From assembly GCA_042408965.1 (NCBI GenBank), contig JBHOQN010000057.1, positions 1 to 64,000 of the forward strand: a DNA stretch of 64,000 bases. Direction: 5' to 3'. The stretch's first letter is position 1. Every line of letters begins with the position of its first letter. The DNA is from Thermogemmatispora sp042408965. Its GTDB lineage: Bacteria > Chloroflexota > Ktedonobacteria > Ktedonobacterales > Ktedonobacteraceae. Shown here piece by piece: positions 23,901 through 32,386 of the stretch. The notes beneath the pieces are model-generated. The model saw nothing but the letters and a program-made list of their open reading frames with translations. It did not search any database and was not told the DNA's origin. The position numbers were made by a program, and so were the translations under genes.

Positions 23901-25268
23901 TCAGGCTGGCGCGCGGACGGCGCTCCGCTGGTGCAGGCGCATGCGAATACCGTAGCGAGGCCGCAGCGTGACCACCGCCTCGGCCTCGATGCGCTGGTGG
24001 GGTAGCAACTCCGCCTCCCAGCGCTGCGCCAGAGTGGCCAGCAACATCACGCCCTCCATCCAGGCGAAGGGTTCGCCGATACAGAGCCGCGGCCCGCCTC
24101 CAAAGGGGAAGTAGGCGAACTTGGGCCGTGAGGCACGCGCCTCGGGCGTCCAGCGCTCCGGCAGAAAGCGCTCCGGTTCAGGATAGTAGCGAGGGTCGCG
24201 ATGGACCACGTACTGGCTCATGATGATGCGCGCCCCACCTGGAACGGGCAGCCCGCGAATCTCGGTATCGCGGATCGCTCGGCGATCGATGCTCCAGGCC
24301 GGCGGGTAGAGGCGCATCGCCTCGCTCAGGACCTGCTCGGTGTAGACCAGGCGAGGCAGATCCTCGGCCGTTGGCAGGCGCTCGCCGAGCACGCTCGCCA
24401 GTTCGGCCTGCAGGCGGGCCAGGACATCAGGATGCTGGGCCAGCAGATACCAGGTCCAGGTCAGGGCATTGGCGGTTGTCTCGTGGCCGGCGAGCAGTAG
24501 CGTCGTGATCTCATCACGCAGTTGCTGATCACTCATGCCACCCTCCTCGTCATGGGCCCGGAGCAGCGTTGAGAGGAGATCGCCCTGATCACGCCCGCTG
24601 CGGCGGTGTTCCTCGATGATGCGATAGATGACCCTGTCCATCTCATCGCGGGCCTGATAGAAGCGGCGGTGGATTGGCAGCGGCAGGCGCTCCAGTTGTG
24701 GCGCCCAGGGAGCAAGGCCTACCTTGATGAAGGCCTCCATGGCCACTGCCATGGAACGACTGACAGTACTGACATCGCGCTCCACATCGACGTTGAAGAG
24801 CGTCTTTCCGGCAATGACCAGTGTCAGACGCATCATCTCCTGGGCCATGTCCACTATGCTTCCATCCCGCCAGGAGCTGGCCATGCGTGTGGCCTCCTCG
24901 ACCATCGTCCTGGCATAGGAGGCGATGTACTGGCGGTGGAAGGCTGGCTGGATCAACCTGCGCTGGCGCTTGTGGAACTCACCCTCGCTGGTGAGCAGGC
25001 CCTGGCCGAGCATACGCCCGGTCATCTCCGCCCCCTGTCCCTTGTGGAAGTGAGCGTGCTGGACGACCAGGATCTCGCGAATATCTTCGGGGTTGCTGAG
25101 AATAAAGATCTCGAGTCCGCCCCCCTTGATGTGGATGACGTCCCCGTATTTCCTGGCAAGGCGGAGCAGCTTCTGAGGAAGCTGGCGCCGTGAGAGCAAC
25201 GCCGCAATCTCCGTCAGCGTTGGCGTTGCCATCTGGCGCACTGGAGGCGCCTGTAATGTCTGTGCCAT
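23901..25268 (-). CDS. Cytochrome P450
   Basis: This 455-residue P450 has the heme-thiolate loop FGGGPRLCIGEPFAW (Cys396), the oxygen-activation helix LLAGHETTANALTW, the ExxR pair in SEAMRL, and a PERF-like YPEPERFLPERW. No TM anchor is present, so it is soluble. The ATG at 25268 has GGAAGG nine bases upstream. It is the last gene of the leftward monooxygenase operon, 42 bases after the hydrolase. No ferredoxin or reductase gene is adjacent. The sequence resembles bacterial fatty-acid or alkane-type hydroxylases; the substrate is unknown. Confidence 0.95.
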   Translation of the reverse strand: MAQTLQAPPVRQMATPTLTEIAALLSRRQLPQKLLRLARKYGDVIHIKGGGLEIFILSNPEDIREILVVQHAHFHKGQGAEMTGRMLGQGLLTSEGEFHKRQRRLIQPAFHRQYIASYARTMVEEATRMASSWRDGSIVDMAQEMMRLTLVIAGKTLFNVDVERDVSTVSRSMAVAMEAFIKVGLAPWAPQLERLPLPIHRRFYQARDEMDRVIYRIIEEHRRSGRDQGDLLSTLLRAHDEEGGMSDQQLRDEITTLLLAGHETTANALTWTWYLLAQHPDVLARLQAELASVLGERLPTAEDLPRLVYTEQVLSEAMRLYPPAWSIDRRAIRDTEIRGLPVPGGARIIMSQYVVHRDPRYYPEPERFLPERWTPEARASRPKFAYFPFGGGPRLCIGEPFAWMEGVMLLATLAQRWEAELLPHQRIEAEAVVTLRPRYGIRMRLHQRSAVRAPA

Positions 25269-25310
25269 ACTGTTTTTCACCCTTCCCTGGAGAGCGGGAG
25301 GCGCGGCGCG

Positions 25311-26096
25311 CTATCCCGCATGTGCTTGTCTGACAGATTCAGTCCCAACCTCCTGGCCTGCCAGAAAGGCCAGGAGCGCCTCGTTGAACGGCTCTGGTTG
25401 ATCATACATACAGATGTGATTGGCGTGCTCGAGCACAACCAGACGGGCCTGTGCAATGCCAGCATGCAAACGCTCTCCGAAGCTCAGCGGGACCAGATCA
25501 TCGTGCCTGCCCCAGATGAGGAGCGTTGGCGTTCTGATGGCCGGCAGGAGCGGCCGGGCGTCCAGGGCAACGATCTGGCGGGAGGCGCGGCGAATCATGA
25601 GCACACCGGCGCGCACTCCGTCGTAGAGCAGCGTCGGCCAGAACGCCGGCGTGGTGCGGGCCAGCGCAAGCGTCGTCGGCCAGAGCAGACGACTCACAGA
25701 GCACTCGAAGGGAATGCCAATTGAGGCCACCAGCACCAGGCGTCGGACCTGCTCCGGCCGTTGCGCGGCCAGGGCCATGCAGACGTAGCCGCCCATCGAG
25801 TGACCCACGAGCGAGAAATGCTCCAGGCCGACGGCCTGCCGCCAGTGGTCGAGCCATTCGGGAGCGCGCAGCAGGTGGAAGTGCCGGCGAAAGCGCCGCA
25901 TGGCGCCAAAGCCGGGGAGATCCACCAGGTAGACCCGGTACTGTTGAGCGATTGCAGGCACATTCCTGGCCCACCATTTGGTGGAGCCGGAGAGACCATG
26001 AACAAAGACCACCGGCTCGCCGTCTCCTGCGGTCTCGTAGCGTACGGGCACGCCGTCGACGTCGATCGTGTGGCTGCTCACCTTGAACGGTGCCAT
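25311..26096 (-). CDS. Alpha/beta-hydrolase fold esterase-like protein
   Basis: This is a 261-residue hydrolase with VVFVHGLSGSTKWW, the nucleophile elbow LVGHSMGGY (S100), the acid in LIWGRHDDLVP and the base in LEHANHICMY. DLPGFGAM follows the third strand. AAGGAGGAAAGGG precedes the ATG. It lies between the TetR and P450 genes, and probably hydrolyses an ester or lactone formed by the flavin monooxygenase. That link is inferred from neighbourhood. Confidence 0.87.
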   Translation of the reverse strand: MAPFKVSSHTIDVDGVPVRYETAGDGEPVVFVHGLSGSTKWWARNVPAIAQQYRVYLVDLPGFGAMRRFRRHFHLLRAPEWLDHWRQAVGLEHFSLVGHSMGGYVCMALAAQRPEQVRRLVLVASIGIPFECSVSRLLWPTTLALARTTPAFWPTLLYDGVRAGVLMIRRASRQIVALDARPLLPAIRTPTLLIWGRHDDLVPLSFGERLHAGIAQARLVVLEHANHICMYDQPEPFNEALLAFLAGQEVGTESVRQAHAG

Positions 26097-26186
26097 TGCC
26101 CTTTCCTCCTTGCCGTCACTGGCAGTAGCGTTACAACTGTGATTGCAGCTTCATGCGCATGCGTGTGGCTGGCGCTGGTGCGGCGC

Positions 26187-26774
26187 TCAGTACGTCGAGG
26201 CGTCCAGTTGCTGGATGTGGCTCAGGACTGCCAGCAGGGTAGTGATCGCCAGATCGGAGAGCTGCTCTTTGTCGAGGAGGCGTTCTTCCAGCCAGGTCAG
26301 GCTGATGGCTTCAACAAAGCCGACCCAGCCGGTCACGGCCAGGCGCAGCGCGGGCGGCACCTGCTCGGCGGCGGGCAGACTCTGGAGGACCCGCTCGACG
26401 TAGGTCTGGCGCACGCTGTTGAGGATCGCAGCTACCTCCGGGTCAACCCCAACGCCGCCACGCAGGAGCGCCACATAGGTGCGTGCGTGCATCTCGGCGA
26501 AGGTGAAGTAGGCCAGCAATGCAACCCGCAGGCGCTCCAGCGGCTCCAGCGAGCTATCTGGCTCGGTGAGGTCGAGGAGCTGTGCGGTGCTGTGGCGAAT
26601 CACGGCGACGTAGAAATCGTGCTTGGTTGGGAAGTAGTAGTAGAGCAGGCCCTTGGAGATACCGGCAGCCGTGGCGATGTCGTCGACGGCCACCTCGTCG
26701 TAGGAGTGCCTGCTAAACAGCTCCAGACCAACCTCAATCAGCCGCCGGCGGCGTGACTGTCGTTTGTGTAGCAT
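26187..26774 (-). CDS. TetR-family transcriptional regulator
   Basis: This 195-residue protein has an N-terminal TetR HTH (LIEVGLELFSRHSYDEVAVDDIATAAGISKGLLYYYFPTKHDFY) and a helical ligand-binding domain. Its ATG overlaps the stop of the SDR gene by one base (TGATG), so it is translated with the operon. The perfect palindrome in the promoter spacer at 29148-29161 is the obvious candidate operator, which would give autorepression relieved by a hydrophobic or acyl-type ligand. Confidence 0.93.
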   Translation of the reverse strand: MLHKRQSRRRRLIEVGLELFSRHSYDEVAVDDIATAAGISKGLLYYYFPTKHDFYVAVIRHSTAQLLDLTEPDSSLEPLERLRVALLAYFTFAEMHARTYVALLRGGVGVDPEVAAILNSVRQTYVERVLQSLPAAEQVPPALRLAVTGWVGFVEAISLTWLEERLLDKEQLSDLAITTLLAVLSHIQQLDASTY

Positions 26775-27631
26775 CAGAATTGCCTCATTCCCCAGCGTTT
26801 CATCATATCCAGGGCCAGTGGTGAACGATCGTAGCGGTGGGCGCGGGCCAGGCGGCGCATGCGTGCCAGAATCACCAGGTCGACGAGAGCCGGCAGATGG
26901 CGCGCCAGGCCAATCTCCAGGGTCCCCAGACGTGTGGTGGCGACATCGCGGCGGACCCTTCCGCTACAGCACCGCACGAGCGTGCGTACAACGGCCTCCA
27001 GGGGCTCCTCGCGCACCAGGCCGGCCAGTGAGAGACCGGCCGCCTCGGCGGGCGCGTGGATGGGTGTCTTCACGTAGCCTGGATAAACGGTGGTGACGCC
27101 GATCCGACTGCCGTACTCCAGGCGCAATGTGTCGGACCACGCGGCCAGAGCGCGCTTGCTGGCGGCATAGGCGGCAGCGAAGGGGACCGTGGCGAAGGCC
27201 AGGCCTGAGGCGACGTTGATGACACGCCCATGCGTGGCCAGCAGGGCCGGCAGGGCATAGGCCGTGACGGTCCAGGGGCCAAGCAGGTTGACCTCCAGGG
27301 TGAGGGCGACGTCCTCTCGCGGCGGGGACCCGGCGTCCTGGGGAAGGCCGATGCCTGCCAGATTGATGAGGATGTCCAGTCCACCCAGGTCGTTGATCGC
27401 CTGGGAGACGGCTCGCTCCACCGCTTCACTGCTGGTGACGTCCGCCTGGATGATGCCATCGCAAGCACGCCGATCGATGCCGGCCACCCGGGCTCCCCGC
27501 TGTAGCAGCGCCTTGCGGGTGGCGTGTCCGATGGCACCGGCGGCACCGGTGATGAGGATGCGTTTGCCGCTGAGCGGACCGCGGGTGGTACGCCGGGCAG
27601 CCGGGGGCGCTGCCCCATTGCCTCTCTGCAT
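26774..27631 (-). CDS. Short-chain dehydrogenase/reductase
   Basis: This is a 285-residue SDR with the NAD(P) motif ITGAAGAIGHA, NLAGIGL (NNAG-like), and the catalytic Ser and YAASKRAL. A C-terminal extension of about 40 basic/hydrophobic residues (LPALVDLVILARMRRLARAHRYDRS) resembles the membrane-associated SDRs found beside flavin monooxygenases in mycobacterial mymA-type clusters. It lies 68 bases downstream of the monooxygenase gene and is coupled to the TetR gene. Confidence 0.9.
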   Translation of the reverse strand: MQRGNGAAPPAARRTTRGPLSGKRILITGAAGAIGHATRKALLQRGARVAGIDRRACDGIIQADVTSSEAVERAVSQAINDLGGLDILINLAGIGLPQDAGSPPREDVALTLEVNLLGPWTVTAYALPALLATHGRVINVASGLAFATVPFAAAYAASKRALAAWSDTLRLEYGSRIGVTTVYPGYVKTPIHAPAEAAGLSLAGLVREEPLEAVVRTLVRCCSGRVRRDVATTRLGTLEIGLARHLPALVDLVILARMRRLARAHRYDRSPLALDMMKRWGMRQF

Positions 27632-27699
27632 AGCTGTTCCTCTCCTCCTCTACGGGGATCTCTCGCTGCTCTGCGCTGCACTGCTGGTGCGCGGAGCAT

Positions 27700-29025
27700 T
27701 TACGCACGGGCGCTGCCTCCTGAGAGGGAGACGGCGTAGTCGGCAGACTGGCCGCCCGGGCCGCTCTTCAGGTGGGGAGCCGTCGGAATGCGCCGCAGAT
27801 GGCGCCGCAGACGCTCGATGGAACGCATCGTCTCTTGAACGCCAACGAGATAGTGAGCGGAGGGTGGCTCCCAACGCGCGACGGTTTTGACGATTGGGTA
27901 AGGAAGCCGGGCCTGGCACTGGACCAGCTCGCTGAGCAGGCGCGCACCGCGGCTGATGAGCGGACCGGCGCCGCCGCGTGGCTGGAGCAGCCCGAAAATG
28001 TAGAGGTTGGCCCAGCCGGGGATCAGCATGTGGGCCACCAGGCGTGGATAGCCATGCTCCCAGGTGAAGAGCGTGTGATCCAGGAATGGGAACGAGACGT
28101 TGAAGCCCGTGGCCCAGACGATGGTATCGGCCTCCATGCAGCTACCGTCCACGAAGTGGACCTGACGGCCGTCAAGGCGAGCGATGTCGGGGCGCGGTGT
28201 GATCAGCCCATGGCGAATGAAGTAGAGCAGCTGTGAGTTGACGATGGGGTGGCGATCAAAGAGGTCGTGGTCCGGTCTGGGTAGCCCGTAGCGAGGGTTA
28301 GGCCCCACGATGAGGGCCAGCGCGAGCTTGATGATGCGCTTCTGTACCGAGACCGGCAGCCAGGGCAGGTCCATCTCAGCGACGGGGAGGCCGGCGATGG
28401 TCTTGGGAATGAAGTAGTAGCCACGTCGCATGGAGATTGCCACTTCCTTGACGCTCTTGCTGAGGGCTGCCTCGACTGCGATGTCACAGCCAGAGTTGCC
28501 GGCTCCAACGACCAGCACCCGCTCACCCTCAAAGTCGCTGGCGTTTTTGTAGTCCTTGGAGTGGAGCGTTTTGCCGCTGAAGGTGCCAGGATAGTGGGGG
28601 ATACGCCGGTCCCAGTGATGCCCGTTACAGACGATCACGCCGCTGTAATCGAGCACTCGCCCGTCGTCAAGGCGAACACGCCACCCGCCCAGTCCCTGGC
28701 TGTCCAGGGGTTCGACGCGCTCGACACGGGTGGAGAACTGGATTGCACGCCGCAGGTCGTAACGGTCGGCATAGGCGCACAGATAGTCAAGTACCTGCTG
28801 ACGGCTGGGAAAGTCGGGATAGTTGGCCGGCATGGGAAACTCCTCGTAGCCGGTGCTGTTGCGTGAGGAGATGATATGTGTCGAGTCGTAGACGCCGTTG
28901 AGCCAGTTGCCGCCGATGTCGGCGTTCTGCTCGAAGATGTCGTAGTCCAGCCCGGCCTCCTGAAAGGCTCGGGCTACACCAAGGCCCGAGTAGCCGGCTC
29001 CGATGATGCAGTAGCGGGATGCCAT
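27700..29025 (-). CDS. Flavin-containing monooxygenase
   Basis: This is a 441-residue class B flavoprotein monooxygenase. The FAD motif is YCIIGAGYSGLG at the N-terminus, the NADPH motif VLVVGAGNSGCD, and the FMO fingerprint FSGKTLHSKDY (F-x-G-x3-H-x3-Y) is intact. ATGF (VWATGFNVSFPF) is also present. Such enzymes N- or S-oxygenate, or carry out Baeyer-Villiger-type reactions. AAGGAGGA precedes the ATG at 29025; the 15-codon extension upstream lacks similarity. It is the first gene of the operon. Confidence 0.94.
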   Translation of the reverse strand: MASRYCIIGAGYSGLGVARAFQEAGLDYDIFEQNADIGGNWLNGVYDSTHIISSRNSTGYEEFPMPANYPDFPSRQQVLDYLCAYADRYDLRRAIQFSTRVERVEPLDSQGLGGWRVRLDDGRVLDYSGVIVCNGHHWDRRIPHYPGTFSGKTLHSKDYKNASDFEGERVLVVGAGNSGCDIAVEAALSKSVKEVAISMRRGYYFIPKTIAGLPVAEMDLPWLPVSVQKRIIKLALALIVGPNPRYGLPRPDHDLFDRHPIVNSQLLYFIRHGLITPRPDIARLDGRQVHFVDGSCMEADTIVWATGFNVSFPFLDHTLFTWEHGYPRLVAHMLIPGWANLYIFGLLQPRGGAGPLISRGARLLSELVQCQARLPYPIVKTVARWEPPSAHYLVGVQETMRSIERLRRHLRRIPTAPHLKSGPGGQSADYAVSLSGGSARA

Positions 29026-29141
29026 CGCTAGATCCTCCTTCGGAATGGGGGGCTCTACCGATCGAGCCATGACCGGTCTGCCGAAGCGACCACTGCGCCG
29101 CCAATCTGGCGCTTACGCCTCGGGAGCTGCTCCCCATATTG

Positions 29142-29170
29142 AATATAGGTCAAATTTGACCGAAAGTCAA
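29142..29170 (-). promoter_or_regulatory. Promoter of the monooxygenase operon with an operator in its spacer
   Basis: On the minus strand TTGACT (29165-29170) and TATATT (29142-29147) are separated by exactly 17 nt. The spacer contains GGTCAAATTTGACC (29148-29161), a perfect 14-bp palindrome. An overlapping TTGAC-n5-GTCAA repeat spans 29156-29170. A TetR dimer on this site would exclude RNA polymerase. Confidence 0.75.
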
Positions 29171-29203
29171 GTGGGAGGTGTTGAAGAGCTGTGCCGGGAC
29201 AGA

Positions 29204-29212
29204 TGGTATACT
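29204..29212 (+). promoter_or_regulatory. Extended -10 promoter of the hydroxyacyl-CoA dehydrogenase gene
   Basis: TGGTATACT lies about 50 bases before the ATG at 29261. TTGAAG is 20 nt upstream of the hexamer, which is too far for a good -35. Confidence 0.5.
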
Positions 29213-29260
29213 TATCAACGCATGCATGCTTCATGCGCATTCTAATTCGAGGAGGAGTCT

Positions 29261-30112
29261 ATGGAGATACGCAACGTAGGTGTTGTCGGCTGTGGCCTCA
29301 TGGGGAGCGGTATTGCTCAGACCTGTGTCCAGGCCGGCTATCCTGTGACGATACGCGAGGTCAATCAGGAGTTGCTGGAGAGCGGTCTCAAGCGCATCGT
29401 CGACGCCTGGGAGATGCTGGCTAGCAAGGGCAGATTACGCCCTGAGCAGGTGGAGGAGTACCGTGCGCGTCTGCGGGGGACGCTGGATCTGGAGGATCTG
29501 GCCGATTGCGACCTGGTGATTGAGGCGGTGATCGAGCAGATGGAGGAGAAGCTGCGCCTCTTTCCGGCCCTGGACCGTCTGCTCAAGCCGCAGGCGATTA
29601 TTGTATCAAATACGTCGTCGCTGAGTGTGACCCAGATGGCGGCGGTGACCAGGCGGCCTGAGCAGGTCTGTGGCCTGCACTTCTTCAATCCGGCACCTGT
29701 GATGAAGCTAGTGGAGATCGTGAGGACGATCATGGTCTCTGAGGAGACGGTCGAGACGGTGCGCCGCTTCGCTGAATCCCTGGGGAAGACCCCCGTTGTT
29801 GCGAAGGACACGGCGGGCTTCATCGTGAATTTCTTGCTCATTCCCTATTTGCTAGCGGCGGTGCGCATGCTGGAGAACGGCGTGGCCTCACGCGACGACA
29901 TTGATACGGCAATGAAGCTGGGCTGTGGCTATCCGATGGGTCCCTTCACGCTGCTGGACTACGTTGGCCTCGATACAACACTCTGGGCGGCGGAGGCACT
30001 CTATGAGGAGTATAAGGAGCCGCTCTACGCGCCGCCGCCGCTGTTGCGGCGTATGGTGACGGCGGGCATGCTCGGGAAGAAGAGCGGGCGAGGTTTTTAT
30101 GAGTATCAGTAG
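29261..30112 (+). CDS. 3-hydroxybutyryl-CoA / 3-hydroxyacyl-CoA dehydrogenase
   Basis: This 283-residue enzyme oxidises 3-hydroxyacyl-CoA with NAD(P). The Rossmann motif is VGVVGCGLMGSGIAQ, the catalytic His lies in GLHFFNPAPVM, and NTSSLSVTQMA and DTAGFIVNFLLIPYLLAA are family signatures. The C-terminal domain ends KKSGRGFYEYQ, as in the short monofunctional type. GAGGAGG precedes the ATG. It is divergent from the monooxygenase operon and shares its control region, so it may use the acyl-CoA made downstream of that pathway. Confidence 0.95.
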   Translation: MEIRNVGVVGCGLMGSGIAQTCVQAGYPVTIREVNQELLESGLKRIVDAWEMLASKGRLRPEQVEEYRARLRGTLDLEDLADCDLVIEAVIEQMEEKLRLFPALDRLLKPQAIIVSNTSSLSVTQMAAVTRRPEQVCGLHFFNPAPVMKLVEIVRTIMVSEETVETVRRFAESLGKTPVVAKDTAGFIVNFLLIPYLLAAVRMLENGVASRDDIDTAMKLGCGYPMGPFTLLDYVGLDTTLWAAEALYEEYKEPLYAPPPLLRRMVTAGMLGKKSGRGFYEYQ

Positions 30113-30288
30113 CGGCTGAGACTGGGGGAGCGGGGCGCCTGCCTCTGTACATGCGTCGGTGAGAGGACGTGGGGTACGTGCCACGCCTGTTCCCTGTGGG
30201 GCGCCCTGCTCTTGTGGTGTGCTGGTGAGTGGGATCTGGCCGCCGTGCATGCAAGGTGGAAGGAGGGTGAGGCGGACCAGCGCAGGCC

Positions 30289-31170
30289 TCAGTGGCCTAC
30301 TTCCTCATCTCGCTCGTCTGCCAGTGAGACCTGCGTGGTGGTAGGTGGACCAGGGGGAGTCGCGGGGCTGGCGGGACTGCTGCTGGGATGGGCGCGCTCG
30401 AGCGGCAGGTGGAGATGATGGTAGAGACGGTTGGAGAGCAGGGCGTGATTGGCGGTCATGGCAACCTGCATCGACTCGACGATCTGCTCAAGCCGCTCGA
30501 TGCTCTGGAAGACCTGCTGTAACGCTCCCTGCCCATCGCGATAGGGTTCGACGGCTCCCCCGGAGACGCGCTGCACGGCGAGCTGCTGTTCCCATGTGCG
30601 CAGCAGCGTCTGCAGAGATTCGCTGAGGCGCTCGAGACGCTCGTCGAGCGCCTGGCCGATGACCTCCATGAGGTCGTCCCAGGAGAGGTCGGTCTGCACC
30701 TCGATCGGCTCTGCGGGATAGGTCGGTGCCTCCTCCCCCTCGGCGCCGGTTGCCTGACCGGGGGCGTTCTCGGCTGCAGTGGTGGGGCCTGCAGCGGGGA
30801 GACGCTGAGTGAGAAGTTGCTCGATCCCCATCAGCTGGGCGGCAAGCATCCGATCGACCAGCGCCTCGATGTGCTGGTGCTGCAGTTGCTGACGTTGCTC
30901 TACCTCGTGCCCGATGGCCTGGATGAGACGCGACTGCTGGGTGCCGAGCTTCTGGCTCATGGCGAGGTTGAGCTCGTTCTGCTGGTCGTTGAGCTTGTGG
31001 GTGATGATGCGCGTGAGATCCTGCTGCAGCATCACGAGTCGCTGCTCGAGGTCGCGCGCCAGGGCGCTCAGGCGTTGCTCGAATGTGCGCTCCATCTCCT
31101 GGCGATATGCACTCAAACGGCGTTCAAGGATGGTGTTGAATGATTGCAGTTCATCTTCAGTAAACGACAT
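30289..31170 (-). CDS. Coiled-coil protein of unknown function
   Basis: This is a 293-residue hydrophilic protein. Residues about 1-120 form a long coiled coil (ILERRLSAYRQEMERTFEQRL...). After an Ala/Pro/Glu-rich linker, a second helical segment (about 165-255) follows. The tail is Pro/Ser/Thr-rich. No TM or catalytic motif is present. The promoter at 31217-31245 puts the RNA start downstream of the longest ORF start, so ATG 31170 is used. It could be a scaffold or cytoskeletal-type factor; this is not established. It is a single-gene unit, and 30113-30288 beyond its 3' end holds no gene. Confidence 0.75.
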   Translation of the reverse strand: MSFTEDELQSFNTILERRLSAYRQEMERTFEQRLSALARDLEQRLVMLQQDLTRIITHKLNDQQNELNLAMSQKLGTQQSRLIQAIGHEVEQRQQLQHQHIEALVDRMLAAQLMGIEQLLTQRLPAAGPTTAAENAPGQATGAEGEEAPTYPAEPIEVQTDLSWDDLMEVIGQALDERLERLSESLQTLLRTWEQQLAVQRVSGGAVEPYRDGQGALQQVFQSIERLEQIVESMQVAMTANHALLSNRLYHHLHLPLERAHPSSSPASPATPPGPPTTTQVSLADERDEEVGH

Positions 31171-31216
31171 TGCAGCGTACCCTCTCTTCTCCTGTTCCTG
31201 GGTGAGCCTGCTGACA

Positions 31217-31245
31217 AGTATAGGGGGGAAGATGGCCGTTGTCAA
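31217..31245 (-). promoter_or_regulatory. Consensus promoter of the coiled-coil protein gene
   Basis: On the minus strand TTGACA (31240-31245) and TATACT (31217-31222) are separated by 17 nt. It is one of the best sigma-70 matches in the window. Confidence 0.75.
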
Positions 31246-31366
31246 TTCGGCGTGCGATGGCTGTGATGAGCGCGGGCGGCGGACGGCGGACGGAGCTGGC
31301 AAGGCTGTCCGAAGGCGTTCGAGACTGGCCTGGGAGGCCAGAGCATAGCCCCAGGGAGAAGGCCTG

Positions 31367-31375
31367 TGCTACAAT
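31367..31375 (+). promoter_or_regulatory. Extended -10 promoter of the amidohydrolase gene
   Basis: TGCTACAAT lies about 55 bases before the start codon at 31432. Confidence 0.45.
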
Positions 31376-31431
31376 AAGGGACAGGGTAGAGACAGCGCTG
31401 TGTCTGAGTACAGAGCAGAGAGGAGCAGGCC

Positions 31432-32313
31432 ATGCCACGCGCCATCGACTTTCATGTTCATCTGCCAACCACCGAGTTTATCCAGGTCACGCTTGGCCCC
31501 TACGCGAAGGCTGCCGAGCGCTTCTTTCGCACGGAGGTCAAGCTCAGGGATATTGAGCAGATGGCGGCCGACTATGCGGCGCTCGACATGGTCGGGGTGC
31601 TGCTGGCCTGGGACGCCGAGACGGCCACGGGACTGCCCCCGCTCGGCAACGACTACATCGCGGCCATTGTGCAGCGCTATCCGCAGCAGTTCATCGGCTT
31701 CGCCAGCGTCGACCCTCACAAGGGAAAGGCCGCTGTCAGGGAGATGGAGCGCGCCATCAAGGATCTGGGGCTGGCAGGTGCCAAATTCCATCCGGGTGTC
31801 CAGGCCTTTTATCCCAATGACCCCACCTTCTACCCGCTGATGGAGAAGATTCAGGAGCTGGGTGTTCCAGCGCTCTTCCACACGGGTACCAATGGCCTGG
31901 GGGCTGGCATGCCCGGCGGCATGGGCATCAAGCTCGACTATACACGCCCGATCTACCTCGATGCGCTGGCGGCCGATTTCCCTGGCCTGACCATTATCGG
32001 GGCCCATCCCTCGTGGCCCTGGCACGAGGAGATGATCGCGGCCATGCTGCATAAGACGAACATCTATAACGATCTCTCCGGCTGGTCGCCGAAGTACATC
32101 CCCGAGGTTCTCCTCCGTGAGGCAGCGACGCGCCTGCAGGATCGTATCCTCTTCGGTTCGGATTATCCCTTCATCACTCCGGAGCGCTGGCTCAGGGACT
32201 TCGAGGCGCTTCCGCTCAATTTCAAACCAGAGGTGAAGGAGAAGCTTTTCTGGAAAAACGCGCAGAAGCTGCTGGCCCATACAGCGGTCGGGGCGATGCA
32301 CTTCTCGTTGTAG
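31432..32313 (+). CDS. Amidohydrolase-2 family hydrolase/decarboxylase
   Basis: This is a 293-residue TIM-barrel metalloenzyme of the amidohydrolase-2 group, which includes ACMSD and gamma-resorcylate decarboxylases. Metal ligands are visible as DFHVHLP (H-x-H), KFHPGVQ, FHTGTN, GAHPSWPW and the terminal Asp in LFGSDYPF. It faces the large catabolic operon 32387-41354 and converges on its last gene, so it may act on the same aromatic or cyclic substrate; this is inferred only from position. Confidence 0.88.
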   Translation: MPRAIDFHVHLPTTEFIQVTLGPYAKAAERFFRTEVKLRDIEQMAADYAALDMVGVLLAWDAETATGLPPLGNDYIAAIVQRYPQQFIGFASVDPHKGKAAVREMERAIKDLGLAGAKFHPGVQAFYPNDPTFYPLMEKIQELGVPALFHTGTNGLGAGMPGGMGIKLDYTRPIYLDALAADFPGLTIIGAHPSWPWHEEMIAAMLHKTNIYNDLSGWSPKYIPEVLLREAATRLQDRILFGSDYPFITPERWLRDFEALPLNFKPEVKEKLFWKNAQKLLAHTAVGAMHFSL

Positions 32314-32386
32314 GAGAGGACCGCCTGGTACTGTGGCTGCAGTGCCTCCTCTGGAGGCCGTGGTCGGCGCCGGGCCTGGCGGAGGT

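Noticed and set aside
26148..29240. A 13-base sequence (GCTTCATGCGCAT) shared by the intergenic regions at 26148-26160 and 29228-29240
   Set aside because: Exact repeats of 13 bases are expected by chance in a window this size, and no promoter feature accompanies them.
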